Positions 11,081 to 35,284 of a stretch of DNA of 64,000 nucleotides are shown in pieces. The notes beneath the pieces were generated by a model. That model worked only from the letters and a program-made list of their open reading frames with translations. It made no database searches and was not told the DNA's origin. This DNA is from Escarpia spicata (taxonomy: Eukaryota; Annelida; Polychaeta; Sabellida; Siboglinidae). The stretch spans positions 40,726,135 to 40,790,134 of the forward strand of contig OZ023214.1 of the NCBI GenBank assembly GCA_963995525.1, given 5' to 3'. A program made the position numbers and the translations under genes. The first letter of the stretch is position 1; each line of letters begins with the position of its first letter.

Positions 11081-13490
11081 AGGAATCTGAGCTCAGCTAG
11101 AGGTGCAACATACAAGAATCATTGGACAAAATCGTTAACAGGGATAAGCAAGAGTCGTTATTAGGGTAAGGGATCGCCGAATATTAGGGTGGGAATGCAA
11201 TTTCTAATAAATAAGGTATCTATATTCTCAGAAGATTTTAAAGCGATAGGGAGTTGATTCCAGATTTTGGGTGCAGCTACTAAAAAGCACGTTTAAAAAG
11301 TCGTTGTGAAACAGATGATCCGAGATTCCTGGGGATATCGAAAAAAAACGAAGGAGACTAAACACATAGGATGGGTGTTGCGTGGAAAGGGTACGACATA
11401 TGTGATAATGGCTAATTTGAATTGTATTCGATATGTAACTGGAAGCCAATACAACTGTACCAAGTAGGGGCAGAGTTGATGAGAAAGAGGTGCTTTTAGT
11501 ACTACACGTGCTAAACAATTCTGTACACGTTCGAGTTTAGCTATAAGTCCTTTTAGCAATATCGTTTAGGAATGAGTTGCAGTATAGTCAAGGCGACTGC
11601 TAATTATATATACTGATATTGTTTTAGCAGTAGATAAAGACAAATGACGCTGAATTCGGCGGAAATTACGTATATGTTAGAAACAGGATTTACATACTTG
11701 AGAAATATTGTGCATTGCGAAAGCTGAAATCACTGTCAAAGATAACACATATATTACGAACAGTATCTGATGGCGATGTATCATTACCAAGCAATTTAAC
11801 TGGAAAGAAGTTACCAACCTTGTTTCGTTGTTGTTTTGTGCCAATAATAATGATATCGGTTTTATCTGGATTTAGGTTCAATTCATTTGCTTCCATCCAC
11901 AGCAAGATGTCAGTGAGACAGTCATTTAAAGTTGATAGAGATGTCTGTGTGTCGTCAGCATACAAGCGATGATTTATAATTTTGTTGTTATTAGTTATGA
12001 CTCAACTAAGGGATGTTGTGTATAAACTAAGCAGAACAGGGCCAAGGTCAGAATCTCGTGGGACACCAGATGGAAGTTGTTCTGGACAAGACACTGAGCC
12101 AGATATGTTATTGCTTTGGTATCGGTCTGAAAAATATGAACAAAACCATGCCAGATATACCAAAATGTCTATTAAGGCGATGTAAAAGAATGTCGTGATC
12201 TATTGTATGAAAAGCAGCTGATAGATCTATTAAAGTGAGAGCAGTCACATTGCTATTACCATATTGCATACAATGTCATTGTGCATTTTATGAAGAGCCG
12301 TCTCAGTTGAATGAAATCGCTTATATGCAGATTGTAAATCATTTATAAATGTTGTGAATAAATGTGTTCATGGAGTCGATTTGCAACAACCTTCTCCAAT
12401 ACTTTCGACAGAAAACTAAGATTTGAGAGAGAATAGTAATATTTAAGGTCATTTTTGCACATACTTTGTTTTTAATAAGAGGAATGACAAGAGCTTGCTT
12501 GAAATCCTGCATTGACATATTTATAATATTTGTAATAGGATAAACCAGTTGATCAATGCAACTCTTCAGTAGAAATGTTAGAAAATACTTGTTGGCAATA
12601 CTTTTGGTTTCTCCCGATGAATTACACTATTGCTGGATTTCCACATTTGGCGAGGGTTTTCATAATTTTTTGACAATAATTTCGTATAATAGTCTGATTT
12701 TGCTTTTGACCTCATGTGGTTGCACATATGTAACTGCTTAGTATAGCGGTACCGATCAAGGGGTGAACGGGTACGTCGCCAAAATCTTTCAAAATATCGA
12801 CGGCGACGTTTTGCTTGTACTATGTCTTGTGACATCCATGGTGACGGTGGATGAACGTTTACTTTTTGTTTTTTTGGTTTGGGGACATGTTTATCAAGAA
12901 GATTATATATACTTAGTGTAACGTAGTACTGGTTTACTAGCTCACACAGTGTAGGTTTTGGCTGAATCAAGAGATCGGAATTTGCAAGGCCGTCCTCACG
13001 AAGAATGTTTACATTAATGTCATGTCTCGGTCGGAAAGTAATACAATTGTTGTGCTGGTCTTGACTCAACTTTAAGACACAGATCAATAATTACAATATG
13101 GTGATCTGATAATCCACCAGTAACAGACACCGCCTTGATGTTATGGCAGTTTGACCTAGTGATAAACAAGTCAAGCCAATGCCCATGGATATGAGTACGG
13201 AATTAATGTGACATGCTGTTGTAAGTCAAATGTTTGAAGTGCATCAATTAGTAACCTAGTATTAAGGACAGGTTAATCAACATGGATATTGGAATCGCCT
13301 AGAATATATTACTCTTCATGTAATTGTAATATTGTTTCAAGAAAATCTTGAAATTCACAAAAAAATGTACTTGTGTTTCCAGAAAGACGATATATGCAAA
13401 TAAAGTTACCGGACATAGATGGACCTTTTATAAGAATATATAATACCTCAAAGCTATGGTATACAGCGGATAGAAGCTGGAGAAGGTACA
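11080..13490 (-). mobile_element. Degenerate non-LTR retrotransposon (jockey/CR1-like)
   Basis: Read on the minus strand, 13490 to about 13090 resembles the end of an apurinic-type endonuclease (a GDSNIHVD-type motif, then a histidine-rich stretch and LSDHHIVII). 13087-12578 is the linker between endonuclease and reverse transcriptase. 12300-11690 carries reverse transcriptase pieces: YKRFHSTETAL, an SGVPxGSxLGP-type block, and the catalytic YADDT followed by LNPDKT. 11560-11290 is the C-terminal QNCLARVV ... YWLPVTYRIQFKL tail. Several frameshifts and stops separate the pieces, so it is dead. Orientation is opposite to the Rieske genes. Confidence 0.8.
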
Positions 13491-13807
13491 TTGACAGCAG
13501 CGAAGGTACATTGACAGCAGCGGCGTGACGTAAAAAAAATTAACAGCACTGTCCCCCCCTGTTTGTTCAGATGTCATGAGTTCGCAGCCGAGACAGCGGA
13601 GAAACTGAAGTTACATCGGCGCAGCGGCGAAGATTTTTCAACAGCACTCCCCCTCCCCCCTGTCTTCCAATATCACAGTCGAGCCAACTGAGCCAGCGCA
13701 GACAGAAGCTGAGGAAGAAGCTGAAATTACATTGGCGCAGCGGCAAAAAAACAGTTCAACAACACCTCCACGCCGTCTTCCTGTGTCACAGTCGAGACAG
13801 CCACTAG

Positions 13808-14330
13808 ATGAAGGAAGATGTGAAGATTTGCGGCAGCGAAAATTTTGCAGTGGTGCTGAAGCTCCGGTTATCCCCCAAATATGAATTTCGTTCCCGCGTC
13901 ACTATTCGTGATTTCCGTCGAATTCGGCGTCATTTGTCTTTATCTACTGCTAAAACAATAGCAGTAGCTCTAATTAGCAGTCGCCTTGACTACTGCAACT
14001 CACTCCTAAACAATATATTGCTAAAAGGCTAAACTCCAACGAATACAGAATTGTTTAGCATGTTTGGTACTAAAAACACCTCGTTTCTCACCATCACTGC
14101 CCCTACTGAAACATTTACACTGACTTCCAACTGCATATCGAATACAATTCAAGTTCACAGCCACTATCACATATCGTGCTCTTTCTACACAACACCCATC
14201 CTATTAGCTTAGTCTGCTTAATTTTTCCATCCCCAGGAATCTCAGATCATCTGTGTCACAACTATGTTTTGTTCCCGAAACCGAGCTTAACATTCCAGAT
14301 TCCCTGTCACTTTAACATCATCTCATACTA
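13808..14330 (+). mobile_element. Non-LTR retrotransposon tail fragment, opposite orientation
   Basis: The plus strand encodes FRRIRRHLSLSTAKTIAVAL and SSRLDYCNSLL, typical of the region after the reverse transcriptase. It continues, in shifted frames, with sequence matching the tail of the element at 11290-11660. The two copies form an inverted pair about 2.2 kb apart. Truncated and frameshifted. Confidence 0.7.
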
Positions 14331-14388
14331 TAGCTACTTATATATATTATATATTTATGCATGCTTATATCTGCTTATATTTATGTGG

Positions 14389-14406
14389 GCATAAGCATTT
14401 GGGTGT

Positions 14407-14439
<33 letters not shown>

Positions 14440-14660
14440 CCCAAATGCTATATATATATATAAATGTATATATATATATTATACATTTGTTATAAAATAA
14501 ATTATGCTTAAAACATTAAAAAAGATGTATCTCTACATTATTTTATATACATATACATATGTATATATATATATATATAAAACACCCAATATAAACATAT
14601 AAATATAAGCAAATGTATGCATGCATATATATATATCTATATACATATATATATGTTTGT
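14389..14660. repeat. AT-rich microsatellite with embedded palindrome
   Basis: Runs of TATATA are flanked by GCATTTGGGTGTT on the left and its exact complement AACACCCAAATGC on the right (about 14393-14450). A second AAACACCCAA copy lies near 14580. The stem is long enough to extrude as a cruciform. Confidence 0.8.
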
Positions 14661-14759
14661 ATATGTATGTAATAATGGATATATATTTTTAATGTTTTTT
14701 TTAAACTTAATTTATTTTACAACAATATGTACTAGTTTTAGCGAGAATATTCGGAGTTG

Positions 14760-14931
14760 TCACTGTTATGTCGATAACACGAAATGTCACAAACAACACC
14801 AGACTACCGTAATGGTGAACAGGTTGTAATACGTACAGCATCATGGCGGAGCCACGTTTCACCTCAGGACGAGACTGACGTCAGCTGATCAAGTACATTA
14901 AAGGCACACTGTTAGAGTTATGAACACAACA
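14760..14931 (-). repeat. Possible 3' LTR of the pol fragment
   Basis: It directly abuts a polypurine tract on the minus strand and begins TGTTGTGTTC there. The far boundary is a guess because no second copy exists in the window to define it. Confidence 0.3.
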
Positions 14932-17600
14932 TATTTCCCCCTCTCTGTAAGATTACTGTTCCGAAATCGAACAATAGAGAGGCGCACATAAGCCGTTCAA
15001 ATGACCAATGTCGCCACTGATGTTTAAAGTCACATACTAATTTAACAGCTGACTATAATGTCGCAACAAACGTTCACTAGTTCGTTAGGTTGAAGGTACC
15101 GCGGTGGACGTCTGTTTCGCCTTGGCCGTTTGGTATTGTGTGTAACCGGATTGTTGAGCAGGCACACCTCCGATGTCAAGGTCATTAAGGTGGGCGTCCG
15201 ACGATAGCTGTTGATTTCCTGGTTATATCGATCGAACACAATGTCATGAGTTCCAGTGCGACCAGCTTTCCGCGTATAGGTCGTTTCGTCCTGATCCAGT
15301 CTCCATAATCGTATTTCGCGAACGACGTCGTTTGTCGGTGTACGCTTTGATTCGTCCCTCCTTCCTTGCGATCGATTCAGCTAACACTGAAATGTTCGGT
15401 GGAGGTGCTTGAGGTGGTTTCTGTTTTTCCAGAGGAAACCGTGGTTTACGACCAAACATCAACTCTGCTGGAGTACGCTGTATCAACGCATGTGCTGTCG
15501 ATCGGTACGTTTGTTCGTACTGCATCTGCGAACGTTTTCCCCACCACAAGTTGAGCTGCGAGACTCTGTTTGATGTCGCATTTTAGTCTCTCCACACCTC
15601 CGTTGCACTGTGGGTTGTACAGCGCACTACAACGATGCTCGATATCAAGTTTCTGCAGAAATGTTTCAAACTCGTATGACACGAACTGTGGTCCGTTGTC
15701 GCTTTGGAGAACTTCCGAGATTCCCCAACGAGCGAACAGGTCCTTCAGGATCTGGATGATGGTGGAAAACGTCACCGTACTGGTTGGAGTTATTTCCGGC
15801 CATTTAGAATGTTGGTCCTGTATAACAACCATAAATCGTTGGCTGTGAGGTGCGGCCTGAACCTCGCCGAATATGTCGACTTGTGTTCGTTGCCATGGTT
15901 TCTCCGGCCATGGTATGGGCTGAATTCGTGGCTGTGTAGGTTTGGTTAATTTCTCACATACCGCGCATGATTCACAATCTCTGATGAGTTATTCGATGTG
16001 TCGATCGATGGCGGGCTACCATACCGATTCGCGACAGCGTTGCTTAGATCGCACGATCCAGGAATGATCTTCGTGGACCATTTTAAGCACTTTGTCCTGA
16101 AGTGTGGTAGGGATTACAGCGCGTATGACACGTGACACACACGCGCGCGCGCGCACACACACACACACATCGTTGAACACCGATAGCTTGTCTTTGAGTC
16201 GGAAGTAGGCTTCCATGTCAGGGGGTGGTGTCGGGGCCAACCATTTTGTACGAAGTGACGGACCTGCGTCAAAGTGGCATCTTCGGAAGAAGCGTTTTTT
16301 TCAACTCGGCTGCAGTAACGAGGTTGTCCAACTCAATTTCCATGACACAGTCGTCTGTCGTCGATTCACACAGTTCTTCTTTGACCAGCCTGCTACCTGG
16401 TTCTTGGAACCACCGATGTACCACATGTCAAAGTCATACTGGTGTAGGCGATCAGGCCATCGGTAGATTCGCAATGGCCTGTGGCCCGAACAGGAAGTCG
16501 CTAACAGCGTTGTGAGTGCCTGGTTGTCCGTCTTCAGCGTAAATTTTCTACCGACGAGAAACACATGCCAGTGTTCGCACGCGAAAATATATGCCAGTGC
16601 TTCACGTTCTCCTATGGAGTACTTCCGTTATGTTGCTGAAAGCGTCTTGGATTCGACTACGAGATTGGCTTCTCTTTACCAAGGGCGATTCCTGAAGCAT
16701 CCGTCGTCACGATCGTTGGAGCATCTCGATCGAAATGTGCGAGAATTGGAGCAGACGCAATTTTCTGCTTCAAGTCGCGGAAAGCTTGGTCTTGCTCGGC
16801 TGTCCATTCCCACTGAGCGTCTTTGCGTAGCATTTGTCTAAGTGGCTCGGCAGTTTCCGAGTAGTGTGGGACAAATGTCAGGTAGAAATTCGTTGTGCCC
16901 AGAAAGGAAGCAACTTCTTTTGCGTTGGTCGGTTCTGGTAGATCCTCGATTGCTTTCACGTTGGAGTGTAGTGGTAGGACACCCTTAGAGGACACATGGT
17001 ATCCCAGAAAGTCGATTTCCGTCCTGGCAAACTGACACGTCTCGCAATTAAGTGTGATGTGATACTCAGCCAGCCTGTTAAGCACTAGCTGCAGTCGTGT
17101 TTCACGCTGTTCCTGTGTGTGTTCATGGATGACAATGTCGTCCAGGAGGTTGATGCAGCCATCTATCCCCTTCAGCACACAATCTTCTGGAAGGCGCTAG
17201 GTGCTGTACTAAGTCCATACGGCATCCTACAGTACTAGAAAACTCCCTCTTGTGTGATGAATGCTGTCAAGTACTTTCTATCTTCAGCCATGGGGACCCG
17301 CAGATAGTTTCGTCTCATGTCCAGCTTGGTGAAGACTGTTGAGTGGTGAAACTCGGCAGACAGTTCCTCCACTGTTGGCAGGGGATACTTGTACGGAATG
17401 ATGGCCTTGTTTACAACTTTCATGTCAACACACAGTCTTATTTCACCCGATTTCCGACGTGCGATAACAATATTTGAAATACAGGGTGATGAGGTGATTG
17501 GTTCGATCATGCCATCGTCTTGTAGACGTTTAAGTTCATGCGACCTTCGTCACGCACTGAGAGTGGAAGACGGCGTAAACCTTGTGACGCAGGTTTAATT
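14932..17600 (-). mobile_element. Ty3/gypsy retrotransposon, pol fragment
   Basis: The minus strand reads, in order: reverse transcriptase (17510-17235, with VFTKLDMRRNYLRVPM; then 17178-16657, with LLDDIVIHEH and DFLGYHVS); RNase H (ending near 16301, with KTDNQALTTLL); the integrase zinc region (around 16070); the integrase core (15832-15446, with LQSDNGPQFVS and YNPQCNGGVER); and the basic C-terminal part (15549-15042). Frames are broken repeatedly. A purine-rich tract (complement of TATTTCCCCCTCTC, 14932-14945) followed by TGTTGTGTTC suggests the 3' LTR begins at 14931. The gag half and the 5' LTR are missing. Confidence 0.85.
16131..16170. repeat. CG/CA microsatellite inside integrase region
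   Basis: Alternating CG then CA dinucleotides lie inside the broken integrase zinc-binding region of the gypsy pol fragment. The expansion came after the element stopped being functional. Confidence 0.85.
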
Positions 17601-17840
17601 TCTGGGTTGACTCGAGGGCGGTGTACAAACTTTGCAAGAACACTGTAGGAAAGGCAACAACAATGTCAACTGACTGAATGACTGTTATTGAAAATTGATG
17701 CGTTGGCGACGTGTTTTTTTCATGTCATAAAACAACTTGAGATGTCACTACCGGTGAGAAGCACCGCACAGTATTGTGTACACCATTTGTTTCGGGCGCC
17801 AATTGAGTTTTTCGTGCCCCCCCCCCCTCCGTAGAGTACC

Positions 17841-18001
17841 TGTAGCGTATTTCGTCTAAATATACTATATATTTACAAAACACGACATAACCATAAGATG
17901 GCGGAACAGGAACTACTTTTTATAATATCCAATTATGGATCATTACGCCGATACAAAACAATAGTAATTACGCATCAACATGTAGTTCTAAATATACAAC
18001 A
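17841..18001 (-). repeat. 3' LTR of gypsy element
   Basis: 161 bp, with TG...CA ends on either strand. It matches 21890-22050 with only a handful of differences, for example AAATATACT against AAATACACT near its plus-strand start. Confidence 0.93.
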
Positions 18002-18011
18002 TTTCCTCCCC
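18002..18011 (-). promoter_or_regulatory. Polypurine tract
   Basis: GGGGAGGAAA on the minus strand directly precedes the 3' LTR, the expected plus-strand primer position. Confidence 0.75.
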
Positions 18012-18454
18012 AATTAGTTTAGTAATCCCTACTGGAGATATGATACCCTTATATTTCACATTTTGAAGCAAACATAGCAGTTCTAACAGCAAAGAAAAAT
18101 AACTTTGTCCGTTCTAGAAAAATAACAGTAGTCATGATCTAGTACAATTACTGTCCTAGTTCTGCGTTAGTCAGCGTCATTAATGTGAATGTTAGTAACA
18201 AGTAATGTTCCACTTGGTATCTGTTCACTCTCATTGAGTCCGGGTACAATTGAAAGGTAATGGATATTAAATTAAAGCAAGTCTTCGAATTATCTCAATT
18301 AACAAGAAGTCTCAAAACATCAACAGTTACATGTACTCTGAGTCACAACTTATAAATCCAGCTTCTGCTGTGCCTTGCGCATTCGCGAAGGATAACGTTT
18401 TTCTCTCACGGGCGAAGACATTGAAGTGGATGGTTTCACACGTGTTTCGCTGGG

Positions 18455-20300
18455 TTATGGTGTTGAGTCACATTTCTTCTCTTCTTCAGCAAGAACGGAT
18501 GGCGAAGGATCGCCACTGGGAAACACAACCACGGCTTCCGGCAATGGAATCGGAGACTTGATTGTAGACTCGGCATCACGAATTTGTTCAATGTGTCGTC
18601 GCCATATGACACCTGGTGTTATCTCGACCTGGTATGACACCGGACCAGTACGCAACACGATTGTACCGGAAACCCATTTGTCGTTCCCACGACAGTCGCG
18701 AACTGCTACGGATTATCCTACTGCGAGTTCACGATGTTGAACCGTTGAACGAATTGCTTGTGACATCTGTTCAAGATCATGGTCAATTCCTGGCCACCAA
18801 ACATGACTTCTGGCCAAGGATTTCATTTTGACTACTCCCAAATGTCCTTCGTGTAGCAAGTGTAGAACCTGCGGGCGAAGTTTCAATGGTATTATCACTC
18901 TGATTCCCCACATCAGACATCCTTCTGACAGGGAAAGTTCATTCCGTCGCGTATAGTAAGGAGCGATTTCCTTGTCACCTGTGTAGGCCCAACCGTCCTT
19001 GGTTAGAGTATATACTTTCGCCAGAATTTGGTCGTTTTGGGTTTCAAGTCTCACTTGAGCACTAGACACTGGAACTGCGTCCACCTGAGATATGTGGAAG
19101 GCTTCCACAGGATCAATGACCTCTTCATCCTGGTCGTAGGTTTCCTTTATAGGAAGACGTGATAACGCATCCGCGTTCGCATGACTGGACGTATTCCGAA
19201 ACTTTATTTCATAGTCCATTCCAGACAAGAACAATGCGTAGCGCTGAAGTCTTGCAGATGTCATCGTCGGTACTCCCTTGCTTGGACTGAGAATTGATAG
19301 CAAAGGCTGATGATCCGTCACTAATGTGAAGCGGCGACCATATAGATGAATGGAATTTCTTCACTCCCCAAATCAACGCAAGTGCTTCCTTGTCAATTTG
19401 GGCATAGTTACGTTCTGCCGATATCAATGAACGTGATACGAATCCGACTGGTCTGTCAGTTTCATCTGCCATTGTGTGAGACAAGACTGCGCCAATTCCG
19501 TAAGCTGATGCGTTACATTCCAACTTTATTGGCAACTGCGGGTCGTAGTGTGTCAACACTTGATCGGAGCTTACCATGTGCTTTGTTTCCGAAAACGCCT
19601 TCTCGCACTGTACAGTCCATCGCCATTTCCTGACTTTCTCCAACATCTGGTTTAGTGGCCATACTACTTCTGTGGACAGATTTGGCAGAAACCGGCGATA
19701 GTAGTTAAGCAGGCCTAGGTATGCCCTCAGCTGAGATACATTGTCCGGTCTGGGCGCATTGACTACAGCGTCGATCTTCTCAGGCATTTTGTGGAGTCCC
19801 TCTTTGTCGATTCTGTGTCCGCAGTATGTGATTTCGTCCTTGAAAAATTCACATTTCGTTATTTCAGCCCTGAGATTGTAATCGCGTAGACGTTCGAGGA
19901 CTCGGCGCACATTCGCTAGGTGCTCCTGGTCAGTCTTCCCAGTAATGATGATGTCATCCAGAATAACTTGTGTTCCTGGAATGTCCTGTAGTATCTGGTC
20001 AATTGTTCTTTGCCAGATTGCAGGTGCAGATGCGACGCCAAATAACAGTCGGTTGTACCGAAACAGTCCTTTGTGCGTGTTGATAGTCAAGTACTTCTTT
20101 GACTCCTCCTCCATTTCGAGTTGCAGGTAAGCTTGACGGAGATCAATCTTTGTGAATTTCTCACCTGCACTGAGATTTGCGAAGACATCTTCAATCCGGG
20201 GTAACGGATAGTGATCCACTTTTAGTTCCGGATTTATGTTGACCTTGAAATCACCACATATACTAACCGATCCGGTACAGGCACGATTGGAGTTGCCCAT
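18455..20300 (-). pseudogene. pol of gypsy element: RT, RNase H, truncated integrase
   Basis: Reverse transcriptase blocks: KIDLRQAYLQLEM, FGVASAPAIWQ and VILDDIIITG (the YxDD box is changed to LDD). RNase H: LECNASAYGIGAVLSH, DKEALALIWGVKKF, then after a frameshift near 19350 TDHQPLLSIL and HANADALSRLP. The integrase zinc region HEGHLGVVKMKSLARSHVWW ends at EQMSQ. The catalytic D-D-E core that should follow is absent: within a few codons, near 18725, the sequence jumps to a C-terminal module (KWVSGTIVLRTGPVSYQVE, in another frame). So the integrase is internally deleted. Confidence 0.85.
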
Positions 20301-21751
20301 TCACTCCAATAAACTTTTGTGATGATTCCTTTTTTCTCTAGTTTCTCAAGTTCTGCTTCAACTTTCGGGCGTAGTAAATAGGGTACTTGTCTGGCCTTGT
20401 GAAATTTTGGAGTTGCCCCCTCCTTGAGATGGAGTTTTGCCTTGGGTCCTTGGATGGCTCCAAGTCCGGCTTGAAAGACTTCCTTAAACTCCAACTTAAG
20501 TGCATCCAGCTGTTCCTGCATACTCCCTGTATGCTTCGTTGCACTCATGTGTTTGATGGACTTCCAGTCTAGCTTAATCCTGTTAAGCGACTGGCGCCCA
20601 AACAATGCTGGTCCTCCCTTTCTGACCACATATAATGGCAAGTTTTGTTGCTGTCCATTGTACTCTACATCGACATGTACCATGCCGAGTGGAGCAATTT
20701 CTTCGCCAGAATAGGTCTTTAAGACCACCGAAGTGTGTTGTGTCTTTACTTCGGGAAAGTACTCATCAAACTGTTGCTTGTTTATCACCGACACTGCCGA
20801 GCCTGTATCGAGTTCCATTTGTAACGGTTTACCATTTACCTTAGGATTTATCCAAATAATTCTAGTATCAGGCGATCGGTCCATGGTATGTATTTCCAGA
20901 GCAGCTACATTCTCAGCATCACTGTCATATAATACATCTTCAATCACGTGTACATGTTGGGAACCTGTGTGTTTACGAGCCGTACTACCACGCGATGCAT
21001 CTTTACCCTGGCAACGTTGGTTTCCATGTGTATTGGCACGGCACGCTGGCTTGATATGTCCTTTCTTTTTGCATTTATGACACTGTGCCTCTTTGAATGT
21101 GCAGTCTTCCGGGATGTGGCCCGACCGTGCACATCGATAACATGGTTTTCTATATTGTCTTCTTTTTGGCTTGACATGGACTTTGTGTACAGCCGTACCA
21201 TTTCTGTAATGCCCCAACTCAACAGCATCCCTTGTAGCTGTTTCCATGGCCACTGAAATCTCCACCGCACGACCAAACGTCAGTGTTATTTCTGACAACA
21301 ATCTCTTTTGTATATGTTCGTTTATCAGGCCACACACAAATCGGTCTCGCAGGGAATCTCCCAGATTTTCTAAAAATTCACAATGTTCTGACAGTTTTCT
21401 AATTTGTGTAACACATTACGCAACACTTTCTCCCTCTTGTTGGTCCCTCTTGTGGAAACGAAACCTTTCTGCAATCACGAGAGGCTTAGGTGACAGATGT
21501 TGACTAAGTGTCGCCGTTAACTGAGCGAATGTTTTCGTGGCAGGTTTATCCGGCGCACACAAATCTCTCAGCAGACTGTACGTCTTACTCCCTATCAGAC
21601 TCAGCAAAGCCGGCACTTGTTTCACATCTGGAACGTCATTCGCCAGAAAATATTGTTCTAACCGTTCATAATAAGGTGGCCACGACTCTACCGAGTTGTC
21701 AAGTTTCAATTTTGCCAATGGGGGCGGCCATTGCAGCGAATATGGTAACAC
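20234..21751 (-). pseudogene. gag-protease of gypsy element
   Basis: The capsid-like part begins near 21751 (WPPYYERLEQYFLANDV) and runs to an in-frame TAA at 21416-21418 (ESVA-stop). The frame then continues open through KLSEHCEFLENLG, so one stop interrupts an otherwise long gag. Two zinc knuckles follow (CYRCARSGHIPEDC and CHKCKKKGHIKPAC), then the aspartic protease with the active site LDTGSAVSVI, and the linker leading to reverse transcriptase (EWATPIVPVP). A frameshift near 20290 separates it from the rest of pol. The first codon is uncertain because no ATG suits it. Confidence 0.85.
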
Positions 21752-21870
21752 GTTTTTACCGGAGTTCCGAGCGCTTCAAAGTTCGACACAAATCAACGCA
21801 CACTTGTACCAGCGTGACAGTTCATCACTTTTCTTCTACTGACCTGTGCAAGTGGATTGACGAGTTCTTT

Positions 21871-21888
21871 GAGTCATCCTCGTCGCCA
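21871..21888 (-). promoter_or_regulatory. tRNA primer binding site
   Basis: One base inside the 5' LTR the minus strand reads TGGCGACGAGGATGACTC. The leading TGG pairs with a tRNA 3' CCA end. This is a common primer site form in gypsy/mag-type elements; I could not check which tRNA it matches. Confidence 0.7.
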
Positions 21889-21889
21889 G

Positions 21890-22057
21890 TGTAGCGTATT
21901 TCGTCTAAATACACTATATATTTACAAAACACGACATAACCATAAAATGGCGGAACAGGAACTACTTTTTATAGTATCCAATTATGGATCATTACGCCGA
22001 TACAAAACAATAGTAATTACGCATCAACATGTAGTTCTAAATAGACAACACTCAACA
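21890..22057 (-). repeat. 5' LTR of gypsy element
   Basis: 161 bp matching the 3' LTR, plus 7 extra outer bases (CTCAACA on the plus strand). Read on the minus strand, these duplicate the LTR start as TGTTGAG followed by TGTTGTC. The target duplication GTACC only lines up if these 7 bases belong to the element. Confidence 0.88.
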
Positions 22058-22062
22058 GTACC

Positions 22063-22897
22063 CTCTTTGGATCCGCCCCTGGATACATAACAGCAAATCC
22101 ATTTGCACAACAATAGTCAATTCAAAAATTCTATGTGCGTGCCAATAGTCCTGGTGCTGATTTCCAAAAGGGCCTTACAACAGGAGTTGGCTGCACAAAT
22201 TTAAAGTATATCATAATTTAAAGGTTCTCTATTGAAATTCACCAACTGACAAACAGTTTCATGGACCATCATAGACAATGTCACTCCATATTGGAGTCGT
22301 CTTCTGACATTTTGTGTTACAGTGCTGTTGTACATTCACTTGTGTATCTACCTGTGAATTTATAATGAGATTCAACAAAAATTACTTTGTTTATGGCATA
22401 TTTTGTGATTTTAGTTATTTCAGAAAATTGTTGCCAACCACTCGTGATAAATGTCGTTTTTCTCATAGAACGGACACCTTAATTTTTGGTTAATGTTTGG
22501 AACTTATTAGTTTATAGTTCAATTAAAAAGAAAATATAAAGAAACCTATGTTGGCGGGGGGGTGCAACGAAATCCAAAATTTCAAGAACACCACCAGGAC
22601 AGCAAGTCTTGGTGGAGGGGCAGGCTATCACAAACATTTCTAGTTTGTTGTCATATCGCATGAAATGGGCAATGGTCTAACATGTGCAAAAATAGCATGA
22701 TGAACTTTATGGATGGTTCCTAACGGGGCTCGACAGAGACTTGTGCATTTTTGAACGTGAGATGACGTAACAGTTTCAGATCTAGCGCGGAACACAGAAC
22801 GCGCGTGTTACGCTGTATGGCAGACGACAGTTCGAACTAACATCTAACGAGTGAACCGGAAACAGTGTTTGCTTGTTGTTGCCGCCTACTCTAAACA
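22063..22897. other. Flank upstream of Rieske copy B
   Basis: The first part continues the C-rich repeat interrupted by the gypsy insertion (CCTCTTTGGATCCGCCCCTGG). The remainder is AT-rich with a G-tract at 22554-22561. The promoter of copy B should lie in the last few hundred bases; no clear core motif is seen. Confidence 0.45.
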
Positions 22898-35181
<12,284 letters not shown>

Positions 35182-35270
35182 CTAAACAATCAGAGCTCTG
35201 CTTCATTCGCATAGGCATACGTATAGCAACATCTGCTGCTTGGCGACTACAAACAGATATCAATAGACAT

Positions 35271-35276
35271 AATAAA
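35271..35276 (+). terminator. Polyadenylation signal of copy B
   Basis: AATAAA about 90 bases after the stop codon of copy B and just before the 34-bp minisatellite. Confidence 0.6.
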
Positions 35277-35284
35277 TAAATTAT

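Larger units (their letters stand above)
17841..22057 (-). mobile_element. Ty3/gypsy LTR retrotransposon, nearly complete, integrase deleted
   Basis: Element read on the minus strand: 5' LTR 22057-21890, primer site, gag, zinc knuckles, protease, reverse transcriptase, RNase H, the integrase N-terminus and C-terminus, polypurine tract, 3' LTR 18001-17841. The LTRs are near-identical over 161 bp, and the element is flanked by the 5-bp duplication GTACC (17836-17840 and 22058-22062). The interrupted host DNA is a C-rich repeat. Defects: an in-frame stop in gag, frameshifts in pol, and loss of the integrase catalytic core. The good LTR match suggests a fairly recent insertion, probably made by enzymes from an intact relative or before these lesions arose. 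Confidence 0.92.

Noticed and set aside
14932..22057. Idea that the two gypsy regions are one element split by insertion
   Set aside because: The 161-bp LTRs and GTACC duplication define the right one as a separate unit. Both carry their own reverse transcriptase with clearly different sequence, and the DNA flanking the right element is a C-rich repeat and not gypsy sequence.
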